Source of the DNA: Eucommia ulmoides
Lineage: Eukaryota > Streptophyta > Magnoliopsida > Garryales > Eucommiaceae
DNA length: 64,000 nucleotides
Direction of reading: 5' to 3'
Assembly: GCA_016647705.1 (NCBI GenBank)
Contig: JAENRU010000472.1
Coordinates: 124,001 to 188,000 of the forward strand
Positions 23,040 to 35,218 of this stretch are shown here, in pieces. Every line of letters starts with the position of its first letter. Within the stretch, counting starts at the first letter, position 1. The notes below the pieces were generated by a model. The model did no database searches. It was not told where the DNA came from and saw only the letters and a program-made list of their open reading frames with translations. A program made the translations under genes and the position numbers.

Positions 23040-25952
23040 GTGCTCGTTGTTTCCAACAACGCTCACAAGAGAACCACCTCCACTGTTATGAAACCCAAAG
23101 GGAAAAATATGAAAAACCAGAATGGACACAAACCCCCTTCAAGAAATGATTCTTCACAGTTTACTTACTATAGCTGTGGAAAGGCGGGCCATATGGCTCC
23201 GAACTGCCGGTTTAGAATTCGTCCTGCTCCGCAGGCGAATCTAACCGAAGACCAACTTGTGGCTATGATTTCTGAAATCAACATAGTTGGTGGATCCGAA
23301 GGGTAGAGGGTAGACATTGGTGTTTCTCACCATGTCTACAATGATTGTGCTATGTTCAGATCCTATTCTGCAACTGAGTACAAGAAAATATTGTTGGGTG
23401 ATTCTCACTCCACTATTGTTGATGATTTTGGTGAGGTGGATTTGGAGTTTACCTCTGGAAAGACTGTTATTCTTTAGGATATACTGTATACTCCAGAGAT
23501 GAGATAGAAATTGGTTTTGGGCTATCTTCTCAATAAGACCAGGTTTATTCAAACTATTGGGTTGATTTGTACACCTTAACTAAAAATAATGAATTTGATA
23601 GGGTCTTGACTAGAAATGGAAAACACTATTTTATTATGTTAATTAGTGATTACTTTAATTTTACTTATGTTTATCTCATGAAAAATAAAAGTGAAGCTTT
23701 TGAAATGTTTAAGAATTTTGTAACTGAGATTGAAAATCAATGCAATAAGAAAATTAAGAGATTACGTAGTGATAGAGGAACAGAATATGATTCCGATATT
23801 TTTATTGATTTTTATAAATCTCATGGGATTACTCATGAAAAAACTGCACCGTATTCTCCTGAAATGAATGGTAAGGCTGAAAGGAAAAATAGAACTTTTA
23901 CTGAATCAGTAGTTGCAATTTTACTTAACTTCGGTGCAGCTTCTCACTGGTGGGGTGAAATTTTATTAACGGTTTGCTATGTACTTAATAGAGTTCCCAA
24001 ATCGAAAAGTAAAATTTCACCTTATGAAGTTTTCAAAAATAAGAAACCAAATTTGTTTTATTTTAAAACTTGGGGTTGTTTGGCATATGTTCGAATTCCT
24101 AACCCCAAAAGAAGAAAACTTGCCAGTAGAGCTTATGAATGTGTTTTTATTGGTTATGCGGTAAATAGTAAAGCTTATAGATTTTATGATTTGAAAGGTA
24201 AAGTTATCATTGAATCAAATAATGCTGATTTTAATGAATATAAATTTCCTTTCAAATTGAAGAATAGTGGGGGCTCAACTTCTAGTAATGAACCTATCAT
24301 TAGGATTAATGAATCTAATAAGGAACTAGATATTGAACCTAGAAGGAGTAAACGACCTCGTATAGCTAAAGACTTTGGTTCGGATTTCTATGTATATACC
24401 TTAGAGGATGATCCACTTACCCTCCAAGAGGCTTTATCCTCTATAGATGCCAGTTTATGGCAAGAGGCTATAGATGACGAGTTAGACTCTCTCGAGTCAA
24501 ATAGAACTTGGCATTTGTTAGATTTACCTCCTGGTTGTAAAACAATAGGATGTAAATGGATTCTTAAGAAGAAATTGAATCCCGATGGAACCATTGATAA
24601 ATATAAGGCTCGTCTTGTAGCCAAAGGGTTTAGACAAAGAGAGAATATAGATTTCTTTGATACTTTCTTACCCGTCTCTAGAATTACATCTATTCGTGTA
24701 CTTTTATCTCTTGCTGCAATTCATAATCTTATTGTACACCAAATGGATATTAAAACTGCTTTTTTGAATGGTGAATTAGAAGAAGAGATTTATATGGACC
24801 AACCTGAAGGATTTGTTATTCCTGGTCTAGAAAACAAAGTATGCAAATTAGATAAATCTCTTTATGGTTTGAAATAAGCACCTAAGCAATGGCATGAGAA
24901 ATTTGATAATCTAGTCATTTCACATGGTTTTAAAGTAAATGAAAGTGACAAATGCATTTACTATAAATCTGAAAATAATGTTTGCACTATTGTATGTATT
25001 TATGTAGATGACTTGCTAATTTTTGGTTCCAATATTCATGTTGTGAATAATGTAAAATCCATGCTATGTGCTAACTTTGATATGAAAGATCTTGGTGAAG
25101 CAAGTGTAATCCTTGGTATTAAAATAACTAGGTCTAAACATGGAATTTCTTTGGATCAATCTCATTATATAGAGAAGATTCTAAAGAAATACAATTATTT
25201 TGATTGTAAACCAGCATGTACTCCTTATGACCCTAGTGTGAAGTTGTTCAAGAACACCGGTGACGGTGTTAGACAAACTGAGGATGCGAGCATCATAGGC
25301 AGTTTCCAATATGCCACTGACTGTACTAGGCCCGACATAGCGTATGCTGTTGGATTACTATGCAGGTTTACAAGTAGACCTAGTATTGAGCATTGGCATG
25401 CTATTGATAGGATTATGAGATATCTAAAGAGAACTATGAACCTTGGATTACATTATCAGAAGTTTCCCGCTGTTCTGGAAGGATATAGCGATGCTGATTG
25501 GAACACCCTTTCAGATGACTCCAAGGCAACTAACGGTTATATATTTAGTATAGCTAGTGGAGTTGTTTCTTGGAAATCTAAGAAACAGACTATTTTGGCT
25601 CAATCTACTATGGAGTCTGAGATGATTGCACTAGCTTCGGCTAGCGAGGAAGTAGGGTGGTTAAGGAGCCTGCTTTCTGATACCCCTTTACGAGAGAGAC
25701 CGATTCCAGCTGTCTTGATCCATTGTGATAGTACCGCGGCTATTGCAAAGATTCAGAACCGTTATTATAACGGAAAAAAAGCGACAAATACGTCGCAAAC
25801 ACAACACTATTAGGGAGTATATCTCTACAGGGGCTGTGAGAGTGGATCATGTACGGTCTGATGATAACTTAGCCGATCCTTTGACGAAAGGATTAGCTCG
25901 AGAAAAGGTTTACAAAACTTCGAAAGGAATGGGACTCAAGCCCATAGATTGA
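22985..25952 (+). pseudogene. copia element 2 gag-pol remnant
   Basis: The zinc knuckle near 23160-23215 reads YYSCGKAGHMAPNC, so its first Cys has become Tyr. The protease motif is altered (VDIGVSHHV), with stops at 23304 and 23476. The pre-integrase segment is missing. Integrase and RT share one frame of 436 codons (23567-24877). The second Asp and the Glu of integrase are spaced 35 residues apart (SDRGTEY ... NGKAERKNRTF), but the segment that normally holds the first catalytic Asp is changed. RT carries YVDD near 25001-25012. A TAA at 24875 follows YGLK where the family has Gln. RNase H motifs SDADW and STMESEM follow. A frameshift in an A-run near 25777 leaves the last frame (to 25952) displaced. 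Confidence 0.92.
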
Positions 25953-26507
25953 CAAGTCACTTGTGAGGGAAACCCAACCTATAGACTGGAGATCCCAAGA
26001 AATAGGTTCAAAGGGTAATAACAACTCATGAAGTGATATGAGAAAAATCGTGCTATAAATTTGAGTTCTATTTCATAAATGTGCTGTTTGAAGCATGATA
26101 TCTTGAAGCGATAGAAGGTTGAGTTTTTATTAACTCTTAATAAGATCTATATTCTATTTTGGAGTGGAGTACCTAGCTACAAGAGTACTCTTGATAGATT
26201 CACCTATGTGAATGTGGAAGTGTGGCCGCTTCCTATGGAATTTTGGGCAAAATTCTCTAAAGCATTCACTATACTGGGATACACGTGTATGGCCGTAAAG
26301 CACGGGCTTTTGGACTACACCCTGATAGGGTTGTGTGTGTGATGTTGTTAGAGATAAAGTTCAAAACTACGAGTTACTCTAGTATAATCTAAAGCATCTT
26401 CACTATGTAAAGGTTCAAGTCGATAGATACCTTTTCTTATGCATAATCTTATATTGAATTATACTGCTCGATGAAAAAAATTGTTTTTTAAAATTCAAGT
26501 GGGGGAT
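25953..26507. other. Copia 2 internal 3' untranslated region
   Basis: It lies between the end of pol and the 3' LTR. It ends in the purine tract at 26495-26507. No gene is seen. Confidence 0.7.
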
Positions 26508-27487
26508 TGTTGAAACAAATGAATTTTAATTTAATTTTTAGAATAAAAAGTGCCAAATGTGTCAAATTGGTTTTTTCCCTCAAATCCTTTTATCCCACAT
26601 TGGTTGGGAGAGGTGAAATTAAAGTGGATATCTAGGGGTAAGTGAGACACTTGGGGTGTGCCCCAAGGGGTACCCACATTTTGTGGAGGGGAGATGAGTT
26701 ACATCCCTACCGGTTTACCACACGCGCGCGCGCCGCCGCCGCCGTCCGGCCGGCTGTACCGAGTCGAGTCGAGTCGCGCGTGTGATGAGGTGGCACTTAT
26801 TTACTTTTTAGAAAAAATTTATTTAAAAATATTTTTTTAAAAAAAACAGTTTAATTAAAAAAATTAAAATAAACGTTTGAACTGTTCAAAAAAAAATTTA
26901 ACCGTTAAAATAATAAATAAATAAATAAAAATGTTTTAATTAACAAAAACGTTTTAACGTTTTTTAATTAAAACAGTTTAATGTTTTTTTTAAGTTTCGG
27001 TTTCAATTTTTTTTTTTTTTTCAAACGGTTTGATTTTTTTTTTTTCCTATAAATACCAGTTTTGTTTCCTCAATTTTTAGAGAGAAAAAACACAGAACAG
27101 TGTTTCAGCTTTGTTTCTGCTTCAGCTTTGTTTCTGTTTCTGTTTCGGCTTTGTTTCTGTTTCTGTTTCGGCTTTGTTTCTGTTTCTGTTTCTGTTCCGA
27201 AACATTTTCGGTTTGATCTTCCGGAATTATTTCGATCTGTTCCGGTACTGTTTTTTCAGTTCGATTTTGGATTCCGAACAGTTTGTTCGTTTTGCGAACG
27301 GTTTGTGGGGGTGTTTGGTTTTCGGGACTTCTACAGTGCAAAGAACGTCCTAGACAAAGGAGAATTCTGGGCTGTTTTATCCTGGGGACAACGGGGCTGA
27401 TACACTGCTTGCACGTTTTTGGGCAGAGCCGCGAAACGTCTTAAAGAGAGCGACCTAGTCCGCGACTCATCCCAAGAATTTTTGGTA
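26508..27487 (+). repeat. 3' LTR of copia element 2
   Basis: It is the counterpart of 21079-22064, with TATAAATA at 27048-27055 and the same TTTCTG-rich tract. It differs by scattered substitutions and small indels. Confidence 0.92.
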
Positions 27488-28092
27488 AACTGCTTGCAAA
27501 GAACGACAAGTAGCTCTCACCTAAGGGTAAAACTACAAATCAACAATGGTTTGAAAGTTTAAAGAACACCGAAAAATTGCTTCTTTGAAAAATGTTGATT
27601 TTGTAATTAAAAAAAAAAATAACTTTTTAAAAAAAAAATAAAGATCACCAATTTATTATTATTATTATTATTATTTTTTAAAAAACGTTGCCTAATTAAA
27701 TATTAAACAAAAAAGATTAATTATAACTAATTGAAAAAATGAGAAAAAAATGAAAAAGTTGAATTCAACAACAAAATCAGTTAAAAAATGTTGAATTTAT
27801 GAATGGATTGAGCCAATCCGTAACCACATTAACATTTTAAATTAGTTTTCAACAAAAAAAATGATCAAGATACTTATCCAACTAGAAGTACCAAAAAAAT
27901 AAATAAATAAATAAAATAAAATTCAAAATCATAGAAAAAGAGAAAAACTTGAATTCAACAAGAAAAACAATTAAAAAAATATTGAATTTTGTAATCCATA
28001 ACCACACAAAAATTAACATTTTCAAGTATTATTCAAATGGATTGAGCTAATCCATGACCATATCAAAATTAATATTTTCAATTATTTTTTTT
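27488..28092. repeat. AT-rich stretch with a dispersed repeat shared with 52725-52990
   Basis: No gene. The text 'TTGAATTTATGAATGGATTG', 'AGCCAATCCGTAACCAC', 'ACTTATCCAACTAGAAGTAC' and 'TTGAATTCAACAAGAAAAA' at 27790-28075 recurs in the same order at 52725-52990. This marks a dispersed repeat of about 270 bp of unknown type. An ATT microsatellite lies at 27653-27675. Confidence 0.6.
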
Positions 28093-28309
28093 GGGTTAGT
28101 AGCACTTTACCCCTTTGTGGTTTGGTTAATTTGCACTTTACCTACCTGTACTTTGAAAATCACTACTTACCCCCTCTGGTTAGATTTTCAAACCACTTAC
28201 CCCCATGATATGGGGGGTAAGTGTACCTAAATCAAGACCACATGGGGTAAGTGCTAACAAAGGGGTAAGTACAACTAGACCAAATCACAGGGGATAAAGT
28301 GCAATTAAC
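28093..28309. mobile_element. Mutator-type MITE, ~217 bp, degenerate
   Basis: It begins GGGTTAGTAGCACTTTACCC and ends ATAAAGTGCAATTAAC, with internal CACTTACCCCCATGAT and its near-complement, like the 232 bp MITE at 20328. The flanks are T-rich (ATTTTTTTT on the left, ATTTTTTAT on the right), an imperfect 9 bp match, so the right border is uncertain by a few bases. Confidence 0.7.
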
Positions 28310-28850
28310 ATTTTTTATTTTTATTTTTATTTTTATCAATAAAAGTAAAATCACTTCATCAACAAATCTATGAGACCTACAAAAGAATCATCTTTTTTTA
28401 AAAAAAAAGAAAAAAGAAAAAGAAAAGTTTAAAGAACACCAAAAAATTAATAAAACGTCACCTAATTAAATATTACACAAAAACGTTTAATTATAACTAA
28501 TTAAAAATATGAAATCTACAAAAATCCAATCTATACCTAACCCCTAGAATTGTTTACATGAAAAAACAAAAACAAAAAAACAAAATCTAACTACTAAATA
28601 TTACACAAAAACGTTTAATTATGTATATTAAAAATATGAGATCTACAAAAATACGATCTATCCCTAACCCTTAGAGTTATTTAAAAAAAATTAAAAAATC
28701 CAACTACTAATGAGTAATGTGTGTGTGATTTTTTATTATATACCAAAATAATTTGATTGGTTATTTTAAATGCATCATTTTTATTGTAATGGTAGCAAAG
28801 GAATTTTGTTTTGGCTCAGTGTGCGGTTATATCTATATTATATTTTGAAA
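28310..28850. repeat. AT-rich stretch with a ~135 bp direct repeat
   Basis: 'ATTACACAAAAACGTTTAAT', 'AAAATATGARATCTACAAAA' and 'CTATMCCTAACCCYTAGA' occur at 28470-28556 and again at 28598-28680. A weaker third match lies at 27690-27740. No gene. Confidence 0.6.
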
Positions 28851-29603
28851 AGTGGTATTTGATAAATATACTTGATTCATAAAAAAATTTTATACTATGA
28901 AGACAGCGTGTGCATTGTCTCATATGTAAATTATCAAATTATATTTTCGTTCTAAAATGGGAAAAGAAAAGATTTGTTAAAGTAGACGCTTTTATAATGT
29001 GATGTAGATCAAATAAATTTTTAATATAATTTGATAAAGTTTATATAATCAGAATCTTCTTTAAACTTTTTCATATTTAAACTTTTATATCATATTTATA
29101 TAAACTTTGTCATAGATATAAAAGTTTTATCAAGGGTAACTGCAAATGGGCCAAACTATTGTGTTATTAACCCTACTAATAATATTAACCCTACTAATAA
29201 TATTATTATTAGGCAATGGATCGGCACATGTCAACTTGGAGATGGCATGATCATGGGAGTTATTTAAATTAATATTCATTCTACACACAGTTAGTCCACT
29301 GCCATGATCAATATATTAATCAATATATTAAACGTTTATATTATATATATGTTTTTTTTTTTCTTTTTTCTTTTTTGTTAATACTGTGGTTTTGGGGGGC
29401 GCGAAAATTTTTTTATCAAAAAGGAAAATGAAATTTATACTGTGGCGATTTCGATTCGGATATCGACTTCGGATTTCAAGTAGAATTTGTTACTCTTTTA
29501 ATATATGTATTTTATTTTTAATATATGTATTTTATTTCTCTATTGTGAGATTTATGTCATTATTATTATCGAATTATAGTTGTTAATTTCCGTAAAATAA
29601 TTA

Positions 29604-29855
29604 TGAGACGTATTTATGTATTTCTGTGACAAGACGTATTTATGTATTTCTGTGACTGAGACGAATTTATGTGACGGATACGTATTTATGAGGTTGACAC
29701 TTATTTCTGTGTTTCGAAGCGTATTTACGTGGTTGACATGCATTTATGTGTTTTGAAACGTATTTATGGGGTTAACACGTATGTATGTGTTTCGAGATGT
29801 ATTTATATGTTTGAAATATATTTATATGTTTTGAGGTGTATTTATGTGGTTAAGA
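29604..29855. repeat. ~22 bp minisatellite, about 11 units
   Basis: The unit is close to GACGTATTTATGTGTTTCGA with variation in the last third. It lies just before a primer-binding-like site. A second block of the same unit lies at 32420-32580. Confidence 0.85.
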
Positions 29856-29860
29856 CAGAG

Positions 29861-29873
29861 TGGTATCAGAGTG
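29861..29873 (+). other. Primer-binding-site-like sequence
   Basis: TGGTATCAGAGTG resembles the initiator tRNA-Met primer site of LTR retrotransposons and follows decayed LTR sequence. Confidence 0.6.
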
Positions 29874-32419
29874 AGATTTACGACCACCTTAGGCTTGGGT
29901 TATGGTGACCATTGTCCCATTACTCATAATAAATTAATTCATATTAAAAATAATAATTTGATTGTATTAAAGTGGAGTTCTAACTAATTCGACGTCCAAA
30001 TGACATCTAGTTGTTCTTGTATCTTTATATATTTTCTATTGTTAGTTGTTTCTGATTGCTGAAATGAATTGTATTCATTATCATCATACTGGTATGCTTT
30101 CTATTTGTTAAATTAAATATTTCTTCTATTCTGATGGCTTGCGAGAGGAGTTTGGGTTTCATTTCTAATTCCAATTTTGAGGCTCCAATTCCTTGTAGAC
30201 AAACGCTTCCTTATGACCTCTTTAACATTCATTTTTAGTTGAATTTGAATCCAACTAGTTTTGGAGACTTTATAATATGCAATGTTAATATTATAACTTT
30301 CTATGTATTGTATACATGGCGTTATATAAAGATAAAGATAGTTAAATTCAGAGACTTACTAATTTCAGAGACTTTTTCATATATATATTTTTACTTAAAT
30401 TCAACTAAAACTATACATGGCGTTATATAAAGATAGTTAATTTTAACTAAAAGGTAGATGAATTCCACTTTAAGTTAAGGGAATCAATATGGACATAGAT
30501 TTCAAGTTCAACGTCTGTAAAGTAATTAGTCGAAGTGCGCGCAAGCTAACCCGGACACACCTTCATCGTGTATATATATATATGGAAACAGATTTAGAAA
30601 ATATAGTTTGATGTAACGAGGAGTAAGGAATATTGGTTTACGGGAGGTTAAATATCTAAGCAAGATTTATTTTATTAATTGATTTGCTTAGCGATTCCAC
30701 ATAATTTGTTATAGTTAACTTTATAATTGATATCACCATATAATTTGGAATTTAATGAATAATTAAATTGATTTAGTGAAACGGAGATAAATACCCAAAT
30801 CTCTTTCCTAATAAGATGCACACCAAGACCATGAAGTAAAAAAATCAATATTTCTCGAACGACACGGGCTTACGACATGCATTCTCTATTGTTTTCCGGC
30901 GCCGGCCGTGGGCAGCACCCATTACTCATAAATATGATATATATGAGTATATCAGAGCCAGGCCACATATTATAGGCTCGGTTTAAGAGGATCAAGTACC
31001 CATCAATACCCACATAATAATGGCAACAATTAAAATGTGCACAATAATACGATATATATGAGTATCCACTATATGGGTGCTAATAATAGTTATCTCCATA
31101 CTCTTAAATCTCAGCCATAAATAATTAGGAATTGAGTAATGGTTTGATTATTTGTCGCGTTTATGTGGTTTCACCGATAAATATATATAGGAGGCATCTT
31201 TCCTATCAGAGCCATAATTATAGTTATGTTAGTGTTGTTCATTTTTATGCTATTTTGTATCATCTATGGGTTTCGAAAAAAAAAAATTATTTGATCCTTA
31301 AATTGTCGGTTATATTAATAATATGAAAGTAGTAGGATATAATTATAACTATGTTGTTGAAGACGGGGTTGAAAAATCTTGGAGATTGTCATTCCTTATC
31401 GGAGACTTGTTAATTTTGTCATTTGGAGTTGTTCTAGGAACGTGATACCTATAAGAATATAATTTGATATTTTTTGTTTTTGACACTTTACACCCACATG
31501 TTGTCACCATTATTTCACTTGGTTCTCTACAATATCAATTTGAACATATTAATATGTCAGGTGACGTTTGATTAATGCAACTTACCAATAGTAAATTAGA
31601 CAAGTCTTGGTGAGTGTCGTGCTGGTCGTGGAACATAGGGTTATCGGTTTAAAAAGAGTGTTTCATGTCTTCTATATAAATCATTAAACTATATTTTCAT
31701 GTTAGATTGTAAGAAAAAAAGCGTTGACAAAAATAAACATGTTTTAAGATAATTAATGGATCAAGTAAAAATTTTAAAGGTGGAAAATGATTTTTATTAT
31801 TCTACTATGTCATAGCTGTCTTGTCAGGAGGGTATGTCCTGCGAGATGTTGTTGGTCCTTACATGAGGGCATGTCTGGTAGGATGTTGTATTGTGACCTG
31901 ACAGGAGGGCAAGTCATGCAGGTGGTTGATTATGTTGTTGATATGGTAGTTATACCATTTGTTGCTCTTACCATTAGAGATATTGAATGACTCTGGTACT
32001 GATAGCCACCTTAGATGACACAGTTGTACAGGTTACGGTATTATCTTAACTTCCGATCGTGAGGAATAACGATCTTATGGCTGACAAGGAAGTATGATAT
32101 TTTATTATATAAAAATGAGTTGATCGTCAATTTCAATTCGGTTGTTCTATTATGATGATATTTTTGTTAGGATCCGGATACTGCCTAGTGTGGTTATATT
32201 TTATTGAAAAATGAATTTGAATAAAAATATTTGATCTATAAATGGTTTTTGTATTATGATGACAGTACACCAGTAAAATAATTTAGACTATTAGGAGCCA
32301 ATTGTTATTTTGAAATGTTAATTTGAATTTTAACTTAACTGGTATTTTAGAAATTCAATTGGGGTCTTTATGTAATATTTTTACGTGAGTATTGAATTTG
32401 TTATATTACATGATTTTGG

Positions 32420-32580
32420 AGACGTAATTATATGATTTAGGATGTATTTGTGCGTTTTAAAATGTATTTATATGATTGAAGTGTATTTGGGTATTCTGAG
32501 ACGTATTTATGTGGTTTATAAGTATTTATAAATTTTGGAACTTATTTATGTAGTTAAGATGTATTTATGTGTTTCAGACA
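32420..32580. repeat. Second block of the ~22 bp minisatellite
   Basis: It has units such as GACGTATTTATGTGGTTTAT and GATGTATTTATGTGTTTCAG. It is the same family as 29604-29855 but more diverged. Confidence 0.75.
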
Positions 32581-33634
32581 TATTGCGAAAAAAATTATTA
32601 TTTCAAGTTTGAATTGTGTTGATATTTATGAAAAAGTTTACAAGGTTATTAAAATTTTGATGTGAATATTGGAAATTATTATTTTTAGTTTCACATGATA
32701 GTCCACAAGGAATTTGGGCTATTTATTGGCTATGATGTTGGTTGCGATATGTTGGCTTGAGATATTGGATAAAATTGATGAATGCTGGCTATGGGATATG
32801 ACATTGAACTTGAAAAGTCATGCCAAATGAGAAAAAATGAGGTCGTGGATCTATTAGAATAGAGATAGACCCAATCCAAATGAGACTATCGTGATATTTT
32901 AAAAATATATTTATTAGTTGTGTATAGACATTATTACTATTTTTATCAGAATAGCGCAGCTGGAGCGTGATGGTGACTTTCGGTTATTATTGTTTAACCG
33001 AGAGTGACTAGTACGGTGCAATTCTGAATTATTATTGTTTTGAACGAAATTTCGAATACGAAATTTATTTAAGGGGGTAGATTGTAATATCTCAAAAATT
33101 ATATTTTTAAAAATATTATTTTAAAAAAGTTTAATATGTTTAGGATTGTTTTGCAAATTTATAGTATAAATAATATTTGATAATTTTGCACATTAAATAT
33201 TAATTTTAAATTGACTTTTAAAAATTTTGGAACAACTATATTATTTAAATTTTACTTTTAAGAGTTTTAGAATATAATTAATATTTTTTTATTTTAAAAA
33301 GGACATTGTCTAAATCAATTAATTAATTAATATGTAATTAACTTTGTTTCCTTCCCCAGAAGGGAAACAAATCCCAATATATGGATGTATATATATATAA
33401 ATTTGACACGTGTGTGTAATAATTTTTTTTTTTTGGGGGGGGTACGGGGCCAAAAGAAACATAAAAATAAAAAGATCAAAAAGAAATAAAATTTATACCG
33501 TGGCGATTTCGGTTCAGATTCCGACTTTGGATCTTAGGTAGAATTTCTAACTCTTTTAATATATATATTTAATTTCTTTGTTATGAGGTTTATGTCATTA
33601 TTGTTGTCGAATTATAGCAGTTAATTTCCGTAAA

Positions 33635-34244
33635 GGGTTAATTACACTTTACCCCCTGTGGTTTGAACCATTTTTACTTTACCCCCCTGTAGTTCAAACG
33701 TCGTCACTTTGCCCCCCTATGGTCTTGGACTAAAGTGCAACAGTTAAAATTAAGGGTAAATTTGTCATCTCACTTTAAAATTAAGGGTAATGTTGTCATT
33801 TTACTAAAACTAATTCAATGGGTTAATTAAAAATATTGTCCAAACTTTAAGGGTAAAAAATATATTTATTTCATTCTTCATCCTTCTTCCCAAGCGGTGC
33901 ACCACCCTACGCCGGCCACCGTCAACCTTGCCGGCCAACCCCAACCAACCACGCTGCACCACCACGACGTTTGTCCTCCGGCAATGTTCCTCTTCACCAA
34001 AGCCACGATGCCGGTGCTCGGCTAGAGAGAGAGAAAGCATAGAGAGAGAAGAGTAGAGAGAAACAGACAGATTGAAAGCAGAGAGAGAGAACGTAGGAGA
34101 GGCGGTGGCTGTTTGCCGTAGTCGCCGTTGGAGATTTTATTCGTCGCCGCCGTTTCTTCGTTGCCGCGGTTCAGGAGTTTCTTTGAAGATGTGGGTTTTT
34201 GATTTCTAAGAGATTTTTTTTCTTTTGTGGTGTGGTGGTGGTTT

Positions 34245-34312
<68 letters not shown>

Positions 34313-34443
34313 TAAGGTGGTGGTGGTGGTTCATCATTGGTGTGGCGGTGGCGGTCCATTGTTGGCGTGGTGGTGGTGGTTGTATTGATCCAACCTTCAG
34401 ATCTTTAAATCCGAAGCTTGGATCTATTTTTTTTTTTTTTGTG

Positions 34444-34488
<45 letters not shown>

Positions 34489-35218
34489 GGTGTTGGTGGT
34501 GTGGTTTGTGGTGTGGTTGGCTTGAGAGAACGTAGGAGAGGTGGTGGCTATTTGCCTTAGTCGTCGTTGGAGATTTTATTCATTGCCGCCGTTTCATCGT
34601 TGCTGCGATTTCGGAGCTTCTTTGAAGATGTGGGTTTTTTTTATTTCTAAGATTGTTTTTTTTTCTTTTTTTTCTTTTGTGGTGTGGTGGTGGTGGTGTA
34701 GTGGTGGCCTTCGGTGGTGGTAAGAAGTTGTTGTGCTGGTGGTGGTGGTTTTGTGTGTGTATGTATATATATATAGAGAGAGAGAGAGAGATAGAGAAAG
34801 AGATAAGGTGGTGATGGTGTGGTTGGCGTGGTGTGGTTTGTGGTGTGATTGGCGTGGTGTGGTAGTGGCCGTCGGAGAACCGGAGAATCCTTGCCGGAGA
34901 GAGAGAGTTCACCGGAGATGGCGGATAGAGCAATGGAAAGAGAGAAGGGAAGAAGATGAAATAGAAAATACACAATAGCCCCTTAAGTTTTTTAATATAC
35001 AAAAACAGTCCTTACAAAATATTTTAAGGGTATAAACGTCATTTTATAACATTTAAACGGATTTTGGTTGACTTCCGTCCATTAACCGTTAGAGTTAACG
35101 GAAAACTTAACCGTTGCACTTAGGCCCAAGACCACAGGGGGATAAGTGGCGACGTTTGAACCATAAGGGGATAAAGTGCAAATGGGTCAAATCACAAGGG
35201 GTAAAGTGTAATTAACCC
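33635..35218. mobile_element. Mutator-like element, 1584 bp, non-autonomous
   Basis: Terminal inverted repeats of about 107 bp start GGGTTAATTACACTTTACCC and both include CAAACGTCG and GGTCTTGG. Perfect 9 bp target duplications, TTCCGTAAA, lie at 33626-33634 and 35219-35227. The paralogous LTR copy at 29585-29600 reads TTTCCGTAAAATAATTAT without the insert, an empty site. The interior has GC-rich text, GT/TA/GA microsatellites and an internal ~430 bp duplication, but no transposase. 33860-34030 may be a captured gene piece that I cannot identify. Confidence 0.93.
34085..34740. repeat. ~430 bp internal tandem duplication with GT/TA/GA microsatellites
   Basis: GAGAACGTAGGAGAGGYGGT, TTGGAGATTTTATTC and CTTCTTTGAAGATGTGGGTT-like text occurs at 34088-34200 and 34526-34640. 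TA runs followed by GA runs occur at 34266-34310, 34444-34487 and 34765-34800. Apparent open frames here encode only low-complexity Cys/Val or Arg/Glu strings. Confidence 0.8.

Larger units (their letters stand above)
21079..27487 (+). mobile_element. Degenerate Ty1/copia retrotransposon (element 2)
   Basis: Two long LTRs (about 986 and 980 bp) start TGTTGAAACAAATG. The 3' one is preceded by the purine tract CAAGTGGGGGA. Internal domains run zinc knuckle - integrase - RT - RNase H, the copia order. The element differs from element 1 in LTR sequence and length and in protein sequence, so it is a separate family. No clear tRNA primer site or matching 5 bp target duplication is visible at the borders I chose (left ACTAC, right AACTG), so the LTR 3' end may be off by a few bases. 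Most of gag, the protease and the pre-integrase region are missing or eroded. Confidence 0.9.
28850..33082 (+). mobile_element. Gypsy-type LTR element relics without coding capacity
   Basis: A decayed LTR end (29375-29600) matches 33500-33634 and is followed by a 22 bp minisatellite and a primer-like site at 29861. A second LTR-like block (31590-32300) shares text with the solo LTR: 'GTCTTCTATRTAAAT', 'CTTCCGATCGTGAGG' or 'CTCCCGATCATGAGG', and 'GACAGTACACCARTAAAA'. At 33035-33082 the text GAAATTTCGAATACGAAATT then AAGGGGGTAGA is the usual end of chromovirus pol followed by its purine tract. No recognisable gag or pol lies between, so the interior was deleted or eroded. Confidence 0.6.

Noticed and set aside
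34225-35002. Several 80-140-residue frames on both strands
   Set aside because: They come from GT, TA, GA and GGT microsatellites inside the Mutator-like element and are low-complexity.
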